Source: Anaerobacillus alkalidiazotrophicus (GTDB lineage Bacteria > Bacillota > Bacilli > Bacillales_H > Anaerobacillaceae). Taken from it: a DNA stretch of 64,000 bases. Both the position numbers and the translations under genes were made by a program. The stretch lies in contig NZ_MLQS01000001.1 in the NCBI RefSeq assembly GCF_001866055.1, positions 1,417 to 65,416 on the forward strand, read 5' to 3'. Shown here piece after piece: positions 1-7,981 of the stretch. The notes beneath the pieces are model-generated. The model was not told the origin of the DNA. It was given only the letters and a program-made list of their open reading frames with translations, and did not search any database. The first letter of the stretch is position 1. Each line of letters begins with the position of its first letter.

Positions 1-226
1 GTTAGGTAAACCCAACTTTTACTTTAGAACCATGAGGCTCCAAAGATTATCCGGTATTAGCTTCGGTTTCCCGAAGTTATCCCAGTCTACAGGGCAGGTT
101 GCCCACGTGTTACTCACCCGTCCGCCGCTAATTTCAGGGAGCAAGCTCCCATCCATTCGCTCGACTTGCATGTATTAGGCACGCCGCCAGCGTTCGTCCT
201 GAGCCAGGATCAAACTCTCCATAAAA
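1..226 (-). rRNA. rrs: 16S ribosomal RNA gene, 5' end (partial)
   Basis: The reverse complement starting near position 226 reads the conserved 16S 5' end: the GAGAGTTTGATCCTGGCTCAG primer site (reverse strand of 201-219), then GACGAACGCTGGCGGCGTG and ACATGCAAGTCGAGCG. The gene runs off the left edge, so only about 226 bases of roughly 1,550 are present. The next genes, ygxA and perR, are the same neighbours as those of rrnD in Bacillus subtilis. Confidence 0.97.
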
Positions 227-294
227 GTGTTTGATAAAGCTCAAAATAAAACATTGACGAGATAATGTTATCTCTTTTAATTCGCTTGGCTGTG

Positions 295-314
295 TGTTCA
301 GTTTTCAAAGAACA
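295..314 (-). promoter_or_regulatory. rRNA leader boxA-like antitermination element
   Basis: On the minus strand this reads TGTTCTTTGAAAACTGAACA, the conserved leader/spacer motif of Bacillaceae rRNA operons. It contains the boxA-like TTCTTTGAAAA used by Nus factors for antitermination. It lies about 70 bases before the 16S 5' end and downstream of three promoters, as expected for an rrn leader. Confidence 0.75.
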
Positions 315-346
315 ATCAATGTTGTCCAAATCGCAACAAGAATTAA

Positions 347-375
347 ATCTTATCAATTTTTTCCTTGTTTGTCAA
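347..375 (-). promoter_or_regulatory. rrn promoter P3 (proximal)
   Basis: Minus strand TTGACA, 17-base spacer, TAAGAT. The -35 is the complement of 370-375 and the -10 of 347-352. It is the promoter closest to the 16S gene of three tandem sigma-A promoters, with a perfect -35 and optimal spacing. Confidence 0.8.
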
Positions 376-423
376 CAACTTTTTTCAATAACGTCAACCG
401 ATGTTCAAATCAGCGACTTTTTA

Positions 424-452
424 AATATACCATTTTAACCGAGTTATGTCAA
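424..452 (-). promoter_or_regulatory. rrn promoter P2
   Basis: Minus strand TTGACA, 17-base spacer, TATATT. The -35 is the complement of 447-452 and the -10 of 424-429. It is the middle of the three tandem rRNA promoters. Confidence 0.75.
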
Positions 453-534
453 ACACTTTTTAAAACTTTTTTTTGAAAAATAAGTGTTTCACACTTTAAG
501 CAACTAGCAACTGTCGTTTTTAGCGACAAGATTT

Positions 535-562
535 ATTATATCACCAAACCAACCAAAGTCAA
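535..562 (-). promoter_or_regulatory. rrn promoter P1 (distal)
   Basis: Minus strand TTGACT, 16-base spacer, TATAAT. The -35 is the complement of 557-562 and the -10 of 535-540. It begins just 12 bases after the ygxA stop codon, so the rRNA operon has its own dense promoter block filling the 350-base gap. Confidence 0.75.
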
Positions 563-574
563 TAACTTTTTTTA

Positions 575-1438
575 TCACCTAAACCTAACATAGTAAAACC
601 TCCTAAATATTTCTTCACTATCTGTTTTCACCTTCATTATATCAATTATTCCTTTTTGAACTAGATAATCGACAAGTAAATTTAATTCAACCACACACCC
701 TTTAAATTCAAGTTGAGTTATTACTCCTTCAATATCCACAGGTTCTTTTAAGTTTAATATCTCTATCAAGTAGGTTGCACTTAACTTTGATTTTGATGCT
801 ATCGCAAAATCAATCGCTAGAAAAAGGAGTTCTAATCTTTTTTCTAAGTTTTCACCACCAGTAACAATTTCATCATACAATTTATATATTTCTGGCTCAA
901 TACGTTTAACCTGTTTCCAAACATTAACCTCAGGATAATACCCATGTTCAATTATCGAGAGTTTAGCAAGGTGTTGTAACGAACAGACAATTGTATTGAA
1001 AGCATCCAAATAACATCCATTAAGAAATAATTTCTTACCATAGTTATATTTACGAATTAACTTCGCAAGTTCGGTTAGCATTTTTTGTTTTCTTTCCATT
1101 AAAGGAAAATCATTAATATTTTCTCGATACATAGTTATATATTCATCTTTTTCAAACAAAACCATACCACTTAGTACCCAATCAATTAGATGAGAGTCAC
1201 TACTGTTTACAGAACCCCTCTCTAATTCATCTTTATTAATCCATTGTAACTGTACCAACTTATTTTTTATATCATAGTGTTCTAAAGGGTTAGGTTTAGC
1301 GCTTTCAACAATTAGTAGCACAACTGCAGAAAGATTCGGAATCCCTTCTACCTTGGACATCATTTCATTTATATACAATACCCCTAATGTATCTTCAGTA
1401 ATCCTGTTATCATATAAATGATTAATCAATTGTTCCAA
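575..1438 (-). CDS. ygxA: YgxA-like nucleotidyltransferase-like protein
   Basis: This 287-residue protein of unknown biochemical role matches, from memory, the YgxA family of Bacillaceae (a nucleotidyltransferase-like N-terminal half plus a helical substrate-binding-like half). The sequence is charged and helical with no signal peptide or membrane segment, so it is probably cytoplasmic. Position supports the name: B. subtilis ygxA lies between perR and an rRNA operon, exactly as here. The intervening ygzB gene of B. subtilis is absent. The start is an ATG preceded by a GGAGGG-type ribosome site. No catalytic residues can be assigned with confidence from the sequence alone. Confidence 0.75.
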   Translation of the reverse strand: MEQLINHLYDNRITEDTLGVLYINEMMSKVEGIPNLSAVVLLIVESAKPNPLEHYDIKNKLVQLQWINKDELERGSVNSSDSHLIDWVLSGMVLFEKDEYITMYRENINDFPLMERKQKMLTELAKLIRKYNYGKKLFLNGCYLDAFNTIVCSLQHLAKLSIIEHGYYPEVNVWKQVKRIEPEIYKLYDEIVTGGENLEKRLELLFLAIDFAIASKSKLSATYLIEILNLKEPVDIEGVITQLEFKGCVVELNLLVDYLVQKGIIDIMKVKTDSEEIFRRFYYVRFR

Positions 1439-1565
1439 AGTTATACCCTCCTTAAAAACGCTTATTAATCATACATTTTCGACACTATAATAAGTGAAAC
1501 CTTCTAAAAACAATCAATATTATTTCCACAAAGTTTTATAAATGGTAGAAGAGAGTGAACAACAA

Positions 1566-1613
1566 AAAAATGAGCCTTATCCACTCCAAGATCGGAGATA
1601 ATAAAGCTCATTT
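1566..1613 (-). terminator. Terminator downstream of perR
   Basis: An imperfect stem AAATGAGC ... GCTCATTT followed on the minus strand by seven T residues. It lies about 45 bases past the perR stop codon and should end the perR transcript before ygxA. Confidence 0.65.
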
Positions 1614-1627
1614 GTATGTATAAAAGG

Positions 1628-1656
1628 AGCTGACTCAAAAAGTAGTTAAGTCAGCT
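1628..1656 (-). terminator. Hairpin directly after perR
   Basis: Perfect 8-bp stem AGCTGACT/AGTCAGCT ending one base after the perR stop, followed on the minus strand by CCTTTTAT. It is weaker than the second hairpin at 1566-1613 and may act with it or protect the mRNA end. Confidence 0.4.
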
Positions 1657-1657
1657 A

Positions 1658-2092
1658 TTAATGTTGCTCTTTTTTCGAACACTCTGGGCAAGTACCGTAA
1701 ATTTCCATTCTGTGACTCTTAACTTTAAACCCGGTCACATGCTCAGCTAAGGTTTCCACTTCATCTAGGCCTGGGTAATGAAAATCAACTATCTTTTCAC
1801 AACATTGACAGATTACATGATAATGATCAGATGTAACACTATCAAACCTACTAGACGAATCACCATATGTTAATTCTCTCACTAGCCCAACTTCTTTAAA
1901 GACACGCAAATTATTATATACAGTTGCTACACTCATATTAGGGAACTTTCCCTCCAAAGCTTTATATATTTCATCAGCTGTCGGGTGGGAAAATGAACTA
2001 AAGAGATACTCTAATATGGCATGACGTTGAGGTGTCATACGTACTTTTGTGTTCTTCAAGGAATCAAGTGCTTCTTGTAAACGATACGTCAT
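1658..2092 (-). CDS. perR: Peroxide-responsive repressor PerR
   Basis: PerR is a Fur-family metalloregulator that represses peroxide-stress genes and is inactivated when Fe(II)-catalysed oxidation modifies its metal-binding histidines. The 144-residue protein has the winged-helix DNA-binding half ([23 protein letters not shown]) and the C-terminal dimerisation half with two CxxC zinc sites, C95/C98 and C135/C138. Regulatory-metal ligands expected from B. subtilis are present: H36, D84, H90, H92 and D103. The chosen ATG at 2092 is 10 bases from a GGAGAGG site; an in-frame TTG two codons earlier is too close to it. A PerR box lies upstream, implying autoregulation. bcp and the rrn neighbourhood match B. 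subtilis. Confidence 0.95.
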   Translation of the reverse strand: MTYRLQEALDSLKNTKVRMTPQRHAILEYLFSSFSHPTADEIYKALEGKFPNMSVATVYNNLRVFKEVGLVRELTYGDSSSRFDSVTSDHYHVICQCCEKIVDFHYPGLDEVETLAEHVTGFKVKSHRMEIYGTCPECSKKEQH

Positions 2093-2133
2093 AAACAAAC
2101 ACCTCTCCTTTTCATTAAATATAAATTATTATT

Positions 2134-2148
2134 TTATAATGTTTATAA
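2134..2148 (-). promoter_or_regulatory. PerR box (autoregulatory operator)
   Basis: Minus strand TTATAAACATTATAA differs from the PerR consensus TTATAATNATTATAA at one defined position. It lies about 42 bases before the perR start codon, which fits autorepression as known in B. subtilis. Confidence 0.75.
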
Positions 2149-2242
2149 ATAGTATATTATAACTAGGAAGTACTGTCAATAATTGTACCATTAACACAAA
2201 AAATAATGACGTTAAAAGCTATTTGTAACTAAATATACTAAT

Positions 2243-3190
2243 TTAATATCCTCTGTCAAAATCTATTTTGTTCAAATAATTTTTTTCACCTTTTAAGAAT
2301 AACTTTAAATTCTCTTCAAAAATTTCAAGTGCTCTAGGTTGGTATTGAGATGAAATTCCAGACAAGTGAGGTGTTACCGTTACATTTTCCATATCCCAAA
2401 ATGGGTGACTTTTTGGTAGTGGCTCTTCTACAAATACATCTAAAACAGCGTGAGTAACCTTCCCTTGATTTAAGGCTGAAATCAAATCTTTTTCTACTAC
2501 ATTTTTTCCTCGACCTATATTTATAAAAATTACATCTTCCATTAGATCAAATAGTTTTTTATTTAATAAACCATTTGTCATACTAGTGCTAGGAAGTACA
2601 GATACAATAAAATCACTTTCTTTTATTAATTTCTCTAGATTATCAATAGTGACAATTTCATTAAAACCGTCGACTTCTTTACCACTACGATTAAAACCTA
2701 TAGTTCTCATGTTAAACACTTGCGCATATTTGGCAATTTCTGCTCCTATTGATCCTGTCCCTAGTATCCCCAATACCTTTTGATTCAACTCCATCATTGG
2801 TATGCGCCGATCCCAAGTATGATCTTGTTCATTTTGAATTAGTTGCTTAGTTTGCCTTGCTACTTGAAGCATCATGCCGATCGTATATTCAGCCATTGGT
2901 ATTTTATGAATACCTCTTGCATTCGTTACTAAAATGCCTTTTTCTTTAATCGCTTGAAATGGCATCATATCTAAACCTGCTGAAATAACCATTATCCATT
3001 TTAAACTATTTACCTTTTTAATAATTTCATCCGTTAGATCCTCTCCATACGTAATTAAAACATCAGCATCTAATAACTCAGTTAGTCCTTCATCAATATT
3101 TTTATAAAAGTAGAAGGATACCTCTGGATATGTAGAAACTAATTTTTCTTTTAATCTTGTTTTTAAATTAGCAGACGAAACTACCTTCAT
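2243..3190 (-). CDS. D-isomer-specific 2-hydroxyacid dehydrogenase
   Basis: A 315-residue NAD(P)-dependent oxidoreductase that interconverts a 2-keto acid and a D-2-hydroxy acid; the substrate is not predictable. The Rossmann glycine motif GTGSIG spans residues 144-149. The family's catalytic triad is visible: R227 (in NIGRGKN), E256 (in VEEPLP) and H275 (in TPHLSG). The N-terminal ~95 residues form the catalytic lobe and the C-terminal end closes it. It is transcribed toward perR with a 150-base gap and is probably a separate unit. A family-1 repeat sits just upstream of its start. Confidence 0.85.
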   Translation of the reverse strand: MKVVSSANLKTRLKEKLVSTYPEVSFYFYKNIDEGLTELLDADVLITYGEDLTDEIIKKVNSLKWIMVISAGLDMMPFQAIKEKGILVTNARGIHKIPMAEYTIGMMLQVARQTKQLIQNEQDHTWDRRIPMMELNQKVLGILGTGSIGAEIAKYAQVFNMRTIGFNRSGKEVDGFNEIVTIDNLEKLIKESDFIVSVLPSTSMTNGLLNKKLFDLMEDVIFINIGRGKNVVEKDLISALNQGKVTHAVLDVFVEEPLPKSHPFWDMENVTVTPHLSGISSQYQPRALEIFEENLKLFLKGEKNYLNKIDFDRGY

Positions 3191-3233
3191 TTATAAACAC
3201 CTCTCAAAAAAGTTACCTTTATTTTAACAAACC

Positions 3234-3393
3234 ATAAAGCTGAACTTCAATCAGTGGGGGTTTTCCTTCATCCCCCACTGATTGTTAGTTCAACTTATCG
3301 GACCTTTAGGGGCAGTTTATCCCCCACCTAAACTTCTCGATTTTCTTAAGTTTTGAGGTGGGGGTCTTACTTGCCCCTTAAGTGTGGGATAAA
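3234..3393. repeat. Interspersed palindromic repeat family 1, short form (copy 1)
   Basis: A 160-base element bounded by ATAAAGCTGAAC and GTGGGATAAA. It contains a stem formed by AATCAGTGGGGG and CCCCCACTGATT and a second stem formed by CCCCCACCT ... AGGTGGGGG. The same sequence recurs at 3624, 25124, 29941 and 63427 and, truncated, at 21916. This copy lacks the central GAATAACTAATCATCAGC hairpin present in the long form. It lies between the dehydrogenase and bcp genes and codes for nothing. Read on the minus strand it begins TTTATCCCAC and ends TTCAGCTTTAT, so both ends carry TTTAT, suggestive of an IS200/IS605-type target; that origin is inference. Confidence 0.8.
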
Positions 3394-3587
3394 ATAATTG
3401 TATGCTTTTCACTTACTGCTTATCTAAATAAAAAAAAGCGAGAATAACGTATATTCTCGCTAACAATGTATGAGGAGGAAAAATCAAAAACAAATTTCCT
3501 AATTTATCTATATTCACCATGAATAAAAATGTATAGACAGACGCCTCGACTTATGGAATTAAAAAACTTTAGTACAAATCCACCTCA

Positions 3588-3921
3588 TTTGAGTGAATTT
3601 CACCATTACCAAAAAAACGTCACATAAAGCTGAACTTCAATCAGTGGGGGTTTTCCTTCATCCCCCACTGATTGTTAGTTCAACTTATACCACGGGCATA
3701 AGAATAACTAATCATCAGCTTCACTGATGAAAGTTATTCTATATCGGACCTTTAGGGGCAGTTTATCCCCCACCTAAACTTCTCGATTTTCTAAAGTTTT
3801 GAGCTGGGGGTCTTACTTGCCCCTTAAGAGTGGGATAAATCTATACCCAGTTAGAACTGACCTGCGTATCTAAATATAGTATCTTAATTGCGATAATAAT
3901 GAATGATGCAATTCATTAAGT
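3588..3921. repeat. Repeat family 3 copy interrupted by a family 1 element
   Basis: The left part (3588-3610, GAGTGAATTTCACCATTACC) matches the start of family 3 copies at 20091 and 43702. The right part (3868-3921, with TATAGTATC and AATAATGAATGATGCAATTC) matches their ends. Between them lies a full family 1 copy at 3624-3839. The simplest reading is insertion of family 1 into a pre-existing family 3 element with loss of its central hairpin. Confidence 0.5.
3624..3839. repeat. Interspersed palindromic repeat family 1, long form (copy 2)
   Basis: A 216-base copy with the extra central segment TACCACGGGCATAAGAATAA and a hairpin made of AGAATAACT and AGTTATTCT. It is nearly identical to the copy at 63427. 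Together with the neighbouring copies it fills the 740-base gap between the dehydrogenase and bcp genes, where I see no coding sequence. Confidence 0.8.
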
Positions 3922-3929
3922 TAACTCAC

Positions 3930-4400
3930 TTATTTCAAATTATTTTTAACGTATTCTAATGCCTCTACTACATGTTCCTTTACCTTTACTTTACGCCACT
4001 CTTTTACAAGTACTCCCTCTTTATCGATCACAAAAGTAGAGCGCTCTATCCCCATATATTCCTTACCGAAATTTTTCTTTAACTTCCAGACACCATAAGC
4101 TTCTGCAATCTCATGGTTCTCATCAGAAAGGAGCGAGAACGGAAGTCCATGTTTTTCTATAAATTTATGATGTCTATCTATAGGATCTGGACTCACCCCT
4201 AAAATAACTGCGTTTACCTCGTCAAAATTTTTATGATAGTCTCTAAAATCACAAGCCTGAGTCGTACAGCCTGGAGTCATATCTTTCGGATAAAAATATA
4301 ATACAACATTTTTACCACGAAAATCTGAAAGTTTCATTGTTTTACCATTTGTTGCTTCACAAGTAAAATCAGGAGCTACCTGACCTATTTCCAATACCAT
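3930..4400 (-). CDS. bcp: Thiol peroxidase Bcp (peroxiredoxin)
   Basis: A 156-residue thioredoxin-dependent peroxiredoxin of the Bcp/PrxQ group that reduces hydrogen peroxide and organic hydroperoxides in the cytoplasm. The thioredoxin-fold motif [13 protein letters not shown] carries the peroxidatic C45 and the resolving C50 five residues later, the atypical 2-Cys arrangement of this group. The start at 4400 is chosen because a GGAGGGG site lies directly upstream; a further 14 upstream codons in frame are probably untranslated. B. subtilis has the homologous ygaF beside perR, and sharing a neighbourhood with the peroxide sensor fits its role. Confidence 0.93.
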   Translation of the reverse strand: MVLEIGQVAPDFTCEATNGKTMKLSDFRGKNVVLYFYPKDMTPGCTTQACDFRDYHKNFDEVNAVILGVSPDPIDRHHKFIEKHGLPFSLLSDENHEIAEAYGVWKLKKNFGKEYMGIERSTFVIDKEGVLVKEWRKVKVKEHVVEALEYVKNNLK

Positions 4401-4508
4401 ATTACCCCTCCATTTTAAAACTTTAGTAAAGTAGTAAACCATGTATGAAATAATACGCGATTAATCCTACATTAGTATAAGGGTAACCAAATTCAACCAA
4501 ATGTACAA

Positions 4509-4940
4509 CTAGTTTGCTCTTATCTTTTCTTTTAAGTTAGCAACAGTAGAAACTACAAAAGCTGCAGGAAGTAAATATCCAAAAAATGCTTCAACCATCG
4601 CTATCCAACGACCGATACCTAAAGGTGTTATATCTCCATATCCGACCGACAAAATGGTCACTGCACTAAAATACAATGCATCTTCTAACAAATGAAAGAA
4701 AGATCCACCTACCCTAACTTCTCCTTCAGTCAGTACTGGCACTCCCATCAATTCTAGTGATATATATAAACAACCAAAACCTATCGCTACAGTCACATAC
4801 ACAAGAAATAAAATAACAAAATTCCGAACTGAAATCCTTTTACCATGAAAAATAGGTTTATGTTTTAAAATCAATAATACACTCATCATAATTCCAGCCA
4901 CAGATATGAACATCACTAAAAAAAGCACAACTTTGCTCAT
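4509..4940 (-). CDS. Two-pore-helix potassium channel family protein
   Basis: A 143-residue integral membrane protein of the ion channel superfamily. A hydrophobic N-terminal segment (about residues 3-24) and a second (about 41-62) are followed by a pore loop with the selectivity filter SVGYGD (near residue 98) and a last membrane helix. The filter is the potassium type (TVGYGD-like, with S for T). There is no cytosolic RCK domain, so gating and physiological role cannot be stated. It is transcribed in the same direction as bcp with a gap of about 110 bases. Confidence 0.8.
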   Translation of the reverse strand: MSKVVLFLVMFISVAGIMMSVLLILKHKPIFHGKRISVRNFVILFLVYVTVAIGFGCLYISLELMGVPVLTEGEVRVGGSFFHLLEDALYFSAVTILSVGYGDITPLGIGRWIAMVEAFFGYLLPAAFVVSTVANLKEKIRAN

Positions 4941-5001
4941 AACAAAACCACCTCCTCATATTGTATGATCAGGTGGTTTCATTTAGGACAGGCAACAGCA
5001 A

Positions 5002-5787
5002 CTAGTTGCCTGCACCTCGATATTTTTTTACACCAACATTCCATATACAGATCGATATTATAATAAAAATTAATCCCATTACTGGTGTTAAGAAAGCATA
5101 ATAATACCATTCCTCACGCTTTAAGAAATAAGCAGCTGGATAGACCCCAACAAAAGCAAACGGTAAGATCCACGTTAAAATATAGCGAATTACTCGATGA
5201 TAAATATCGACTGGGTATCTACCGTAGTTACCTATGTTATACATCATTGGCATAATATCGGTTCGACTATCTGACCAAAAACCAATGCTTGCTAATGAGA
5301 TAAAAATACCAGCATAAATAAAGGCTCCACCTAGGACCATCACGATGAATACGAAAACATCATACCAAGCGATAGATAGTCCTAAACTACTTCCTGCATA
5401 ATACATAATGACCAACCCAGTGACCACACCGAATAACGACTCTAGTTCCATGCGTTCCATAATAATTTGAAAAAGGCTATGAATTGGCCTTGTTAGAACA
5501 CGATCCAATTCCCCTTTAACAATATAACGATCATTGAAGTCCCAAATATTAAAAAACGATGTAAATATCGCATAAGGGACTAGGAAAAAACCGTAAATAA
5601 AAATAATTTCCTCACGGTTCCATCCACTTAAAAAAGTTGTATGTCCAAATACAACCAAAATGAAAATAAGGTTTACTGCTTGGAACAGTAAGTCCGAAAG
5701 TATTTCTACAAGTGTATCCACTCTATAGGTTAGTCTTGTTTTTAAGTATTGTGCAGCATACTGAAAGAAAATACTCACATAAAACAT
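5002..5787 (-). CDS. ABC-2 type transporter permease
   Basis: A 261-residue membrane protein with about six hydrophobic segments, belonging to the ABC-2 exporter permease type found in pairs with one ATPase. The stretch GELDRVLTRPIHSLFQ between membrane segments is typical of this subfamily, in which two related permeases form the channel. It follows its partner permease with a 5-base gap and is the last gene of a three-gene operon. The substrate is unknown; related systems export small hydrophobic or antimicrobial compounds, but nothing in this sequence decides it. Confidence 0.85.
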   Translation of the reverse strand: MFYVSIFFQYAAQYLKTRLTYRVDTLVEILSDLLFQAVNLIFILVVFGHTTFLSGWNREEIIFIYGFFLVPYAIFTSFFNIWDFNDRYIVKGELDRVLTRPIHSLFQIIMERMELESLFGVVTGLVIMYYAGSSLGLSIAWYDVFVFIVMVLGGAFIYAGIFISLASIGFWSDSRTDIMPMMYNIGNYGRYPVDIYHRVIRYILTWILPFAFVGVYPAAYFLKREEWYYYAFLTPVMGLIFIIISICIWNVGVKKYRGAGN

Positions 5788-5792
5788 ACTTT

Positions 5793-6584
5793 CTATCCCC
5801 CCTGCACAATCAACTGTTTTTTAGCTATCAGCCATAACAATTGAATTGGTATTAGTAAGATTGCCACCCAGATCATCTGCAGAATAAGAGCAGAATATAT
5901 CTCTTGGCCAACAAACCCCTCAGTGAAAATCATACTTGGAATATAACTGATCGCTTGAAAAGGCAAATATGTCATTACTGTTTGCGCCCATATTGGATAA
6001 AAACTAATCGGCAACAGTAATCCCGAGAAAAGGTCGATAACAACTCGCTTCGCTCTTATCAAACCAGAATTATTAAAAAGAAAAAACGTCATTATACCAG
6101 TAAGGAGATTAATCTGAGTGTTAACGATAAAGCTAAATAAAAGTGAAATAAAAAACAATCCCCAAGTTGTTAAATTGGCAGAAAAGTTTAACGGGAATAA
6201 AAATGCAACGATAAACATCCCTGGCACCGAAAAGAACAACAGGCGAAATACACCTTCGCCTAAACCTTGCATCGTTTTCATACCTAAATAGTTGTAGGGG
6301 CGGATCATTTCTATAGCAACCTTACCGTCTTTAATCTCGGCTGCAATTTCTCTATCAATGTTATTAAAATAAAATGCTCTAGCCATCCAGGCAACTGCTA
6401 CATATGTAGTCATTTGAATGACTGAAAGGCCTTGAATTTCTTCCTTCCCACCATAAATAGCCGTCCACAAAAAATAGTAGGCACCTATATTAATACTATA
6501 AATTAAAATTCCACTATAGTAATTTGTTCGATAAGCCAGCATCATTAAAAAACGAACTCTTATCATTTCTAAATATTTACTCAT
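5793..6584 (-). CDS. ABC-2 type transporter permease
   Basis: A 263-residue permease with about six membrane segments, distantly similar in layout to the permease encoded downstream (compare KDGKVAIEMIRPYNYLG here with the RP-containing loop there). Its start codon overlaps the end of the ATPase gene by 4 bases, so the two are translationally coupled. Together with the ATPase and the next permease it would build a heterodimeric exporter in the cytoplasmic membrane. Substrate unknown. Confidence 0.85.
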   Translation of the reverse strand: MSKYLEMIRVRFLMMLAYRTNYYSGILIYSINIGAYYFLWTAIYGGKEEIQGLSVIQMTTYVAVAWMARAFYFNNIDREIAAEIKDGKVAIEMIRPYNYLGMKTMQGLGEGVFRLLFFSVPGMFIVAFLFPLNFSANLTTWGLFFISLLFSFIVNTQINLLTGIMTFFLFNNSGLIRAKRVVIDLFSGLLLPISFYPIWAQTVMTYLPFQAISYIPSMIFTEGFVGQEIYSALILQMIWVAILLIPIQLLWLIAKKQLIVQGG

Positions 6585-7579
6585 GAAGTCGCCATTCCTT
6601 CTTCATATATTTTTCGAATGATTTCCTCAGTAGAAATCTCATTAATTTTAATGTTCTTAATTGGATCTTTCTCAACAACTTCACTAATTAATTTTGAAAC
6701 TTGAGTTTCATCTCCATCAACCATTGCAATCCAAGTATATGGATCTTTCCTTTCCCATTTCACATTACCTTTCTTTGGTAATACTTCTTCAGATATATCC
6801 TTTAAAAACTGAAATTCAATTTGTTTTAATTCAACAGAATTAGCCTGTAATTGATCTAGTCTTCCGTCATAGACAATTTTTCCTTCATCTAATAACACAA
6901 CTCTTTCACATAGCGCTTCAATATCAGTTAGATCGTGCGTTGTTAATAATACAGTAGTTTTATACGTTTCATTCATTTCTTTTAGGAACTTGCGAATTTT
7001 CAACTTCACTAGTACGTCTAGACCAATCGTAGGTTCATCCAAAAATAACAATGGTGGATTGTGAATGAGCGCAGCTGCTAACTCACATCTCATTCGTTGT
7101 CCTAATGAAAGCTTTCTTACTGGTTTATCTAACAAAGGACCAATATCTAACGTCTCAATTACATATCCCATATGCTCTTTATAATCTTTATCAGATACCT
7201 TATAGACCTTCTTTAACAACCTAAAAGATTCTTGAACGGCAATATCCCACCAAAGCTGCGAGCGTTGCCCAAATACAACACCAATTGTTCTAACAAACTC
7301 TTCTCGTTGTTTATGAGGATCCATTCCATTGACGATGACGGATCCTGATGTAGGTGTCAAAATACCAGTAAGCATTTTAATGGTAGTCGATTTACCAGCC
7401 CCGTTTTCACCAATATAACCCACCATTTCACCTTGTTTTATATTTAATGAAATATCATCTACTGCAGCCATAACTTTGTAATTTCTAGTAAACAAGTCTC
7501 GGAAAGCTCCAGTTAGTCCTGAACGACTTGAATAAGACTTAAATTCTTTACGTAATTTTTTTACCTCTATTACATCCAT
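6581..7579 (-). CDS. ABC transporter ATP-binding protein
   Basis: A 332-residue ATPase that powers the two permeases encoded directly downstream. The Walker A motif GENGAGKST lies at residues 57-65, the signature LSLGQRMRCE near 157-166 and the Walker B LLFLDEP near 177, followed by the TTHD switch histidine. The last ~100 residues are a C-terminal extension common in ABC-2 exporter ATPases. The N-terminus, with a ~40-residue insert before the D-loop strand (FRDLFTRNYKVMAAV), is typical of the subgroup also seen with the paired six-helix permeases. First gene of the operon. Confidence 0.9.
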   Translation of the reverse strand: MDVIEVKKLRKEFKSYSSRSGLTGAFRDLFTRNYKVMAAVDDISLNIKQGEMVGYIGENGAGKSTTIKMLTGILTPTSGSVIVNGMDPHKQREEFVRTIGVVFGQRSQLWWDIAVQESFRLLKKVYKVSDKDYKEHMGYVIETLDIGPLLDKPVRKLSLGQRMRCELAAALIHNPPLLFLDEPTIGLDVLVKLKIRKFLKEMNETYKTTVLLTTHDLTDIEALCERVVLLDEGKIVYDGRLDQLQANSVELKQIEFQFLKDISEEVLPKKGNVKWERKDPYTWIAMVDGDETQVSKLISEVVEKDPIKNIKINEISTEEIIRKIYEEGMATS

Positions 7580-7981
7580 TCTTAATTCCCCCTGAATTTT
7601 TCAACGAGTTAAGTGTAACTGGTGGTCTTCATTACTTCAAGTAGTCTGTGAAAATTGAAGGGCTATGGTATAAAATAATTTCAGATCAAGAACTAGAAGT
7701 GAAAAAAACAACTAATTTATGAACAAGGAATACAATGATCAATGTTGTCGAACAGCAAAGCATAAAGTTACATAGTAAGTCATCATTCATGCTAGAATAT
7801 GTAGGACCTTAAATGAAGGAAGATTTAAGGCATCTCTCTAATGTTTTTTTAACTTAGTAAATTTCATCATTACATTGAATACATCGACACAAACTAATTC
7901 TATTCAAAATGCGCTAATTCAACTAACTATAGTAACTCAGTCGAATAAACTTTTGAGTATTATTGTTTTAAGGAGGAAATT
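7580..7981. other. Divergent intergenic region, no gene seen
   Basis: The 400-base gap separates the ABC operon (leftward) from the aminomutase gene (rightward) and should hold both promoters. It is AT-rich with stop codons in all frames. I see a strong AAGGAGG ribosome site at its right end (7971-7977) but no convincing -35/-10 pair or repeat. Confidence 0.5.

Noticed and set aside
294..476. Protein-coding gene in the rRNA leader
   Set aside because: The frame overlaps the boxA-like element and two rRNA promoters and lacks a ribosome site.
1439..1565. ygzB orthologue between perR and ygxA
   Set aside because: B. subtilis has it at this position, but here there is no open frame of the right size.
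3234..3839. CRISPR array
   Set aside because: The repeated units are 160-216 bases with long internal stems, occur singly across the window and have no regular spacers; no cas genes are present.
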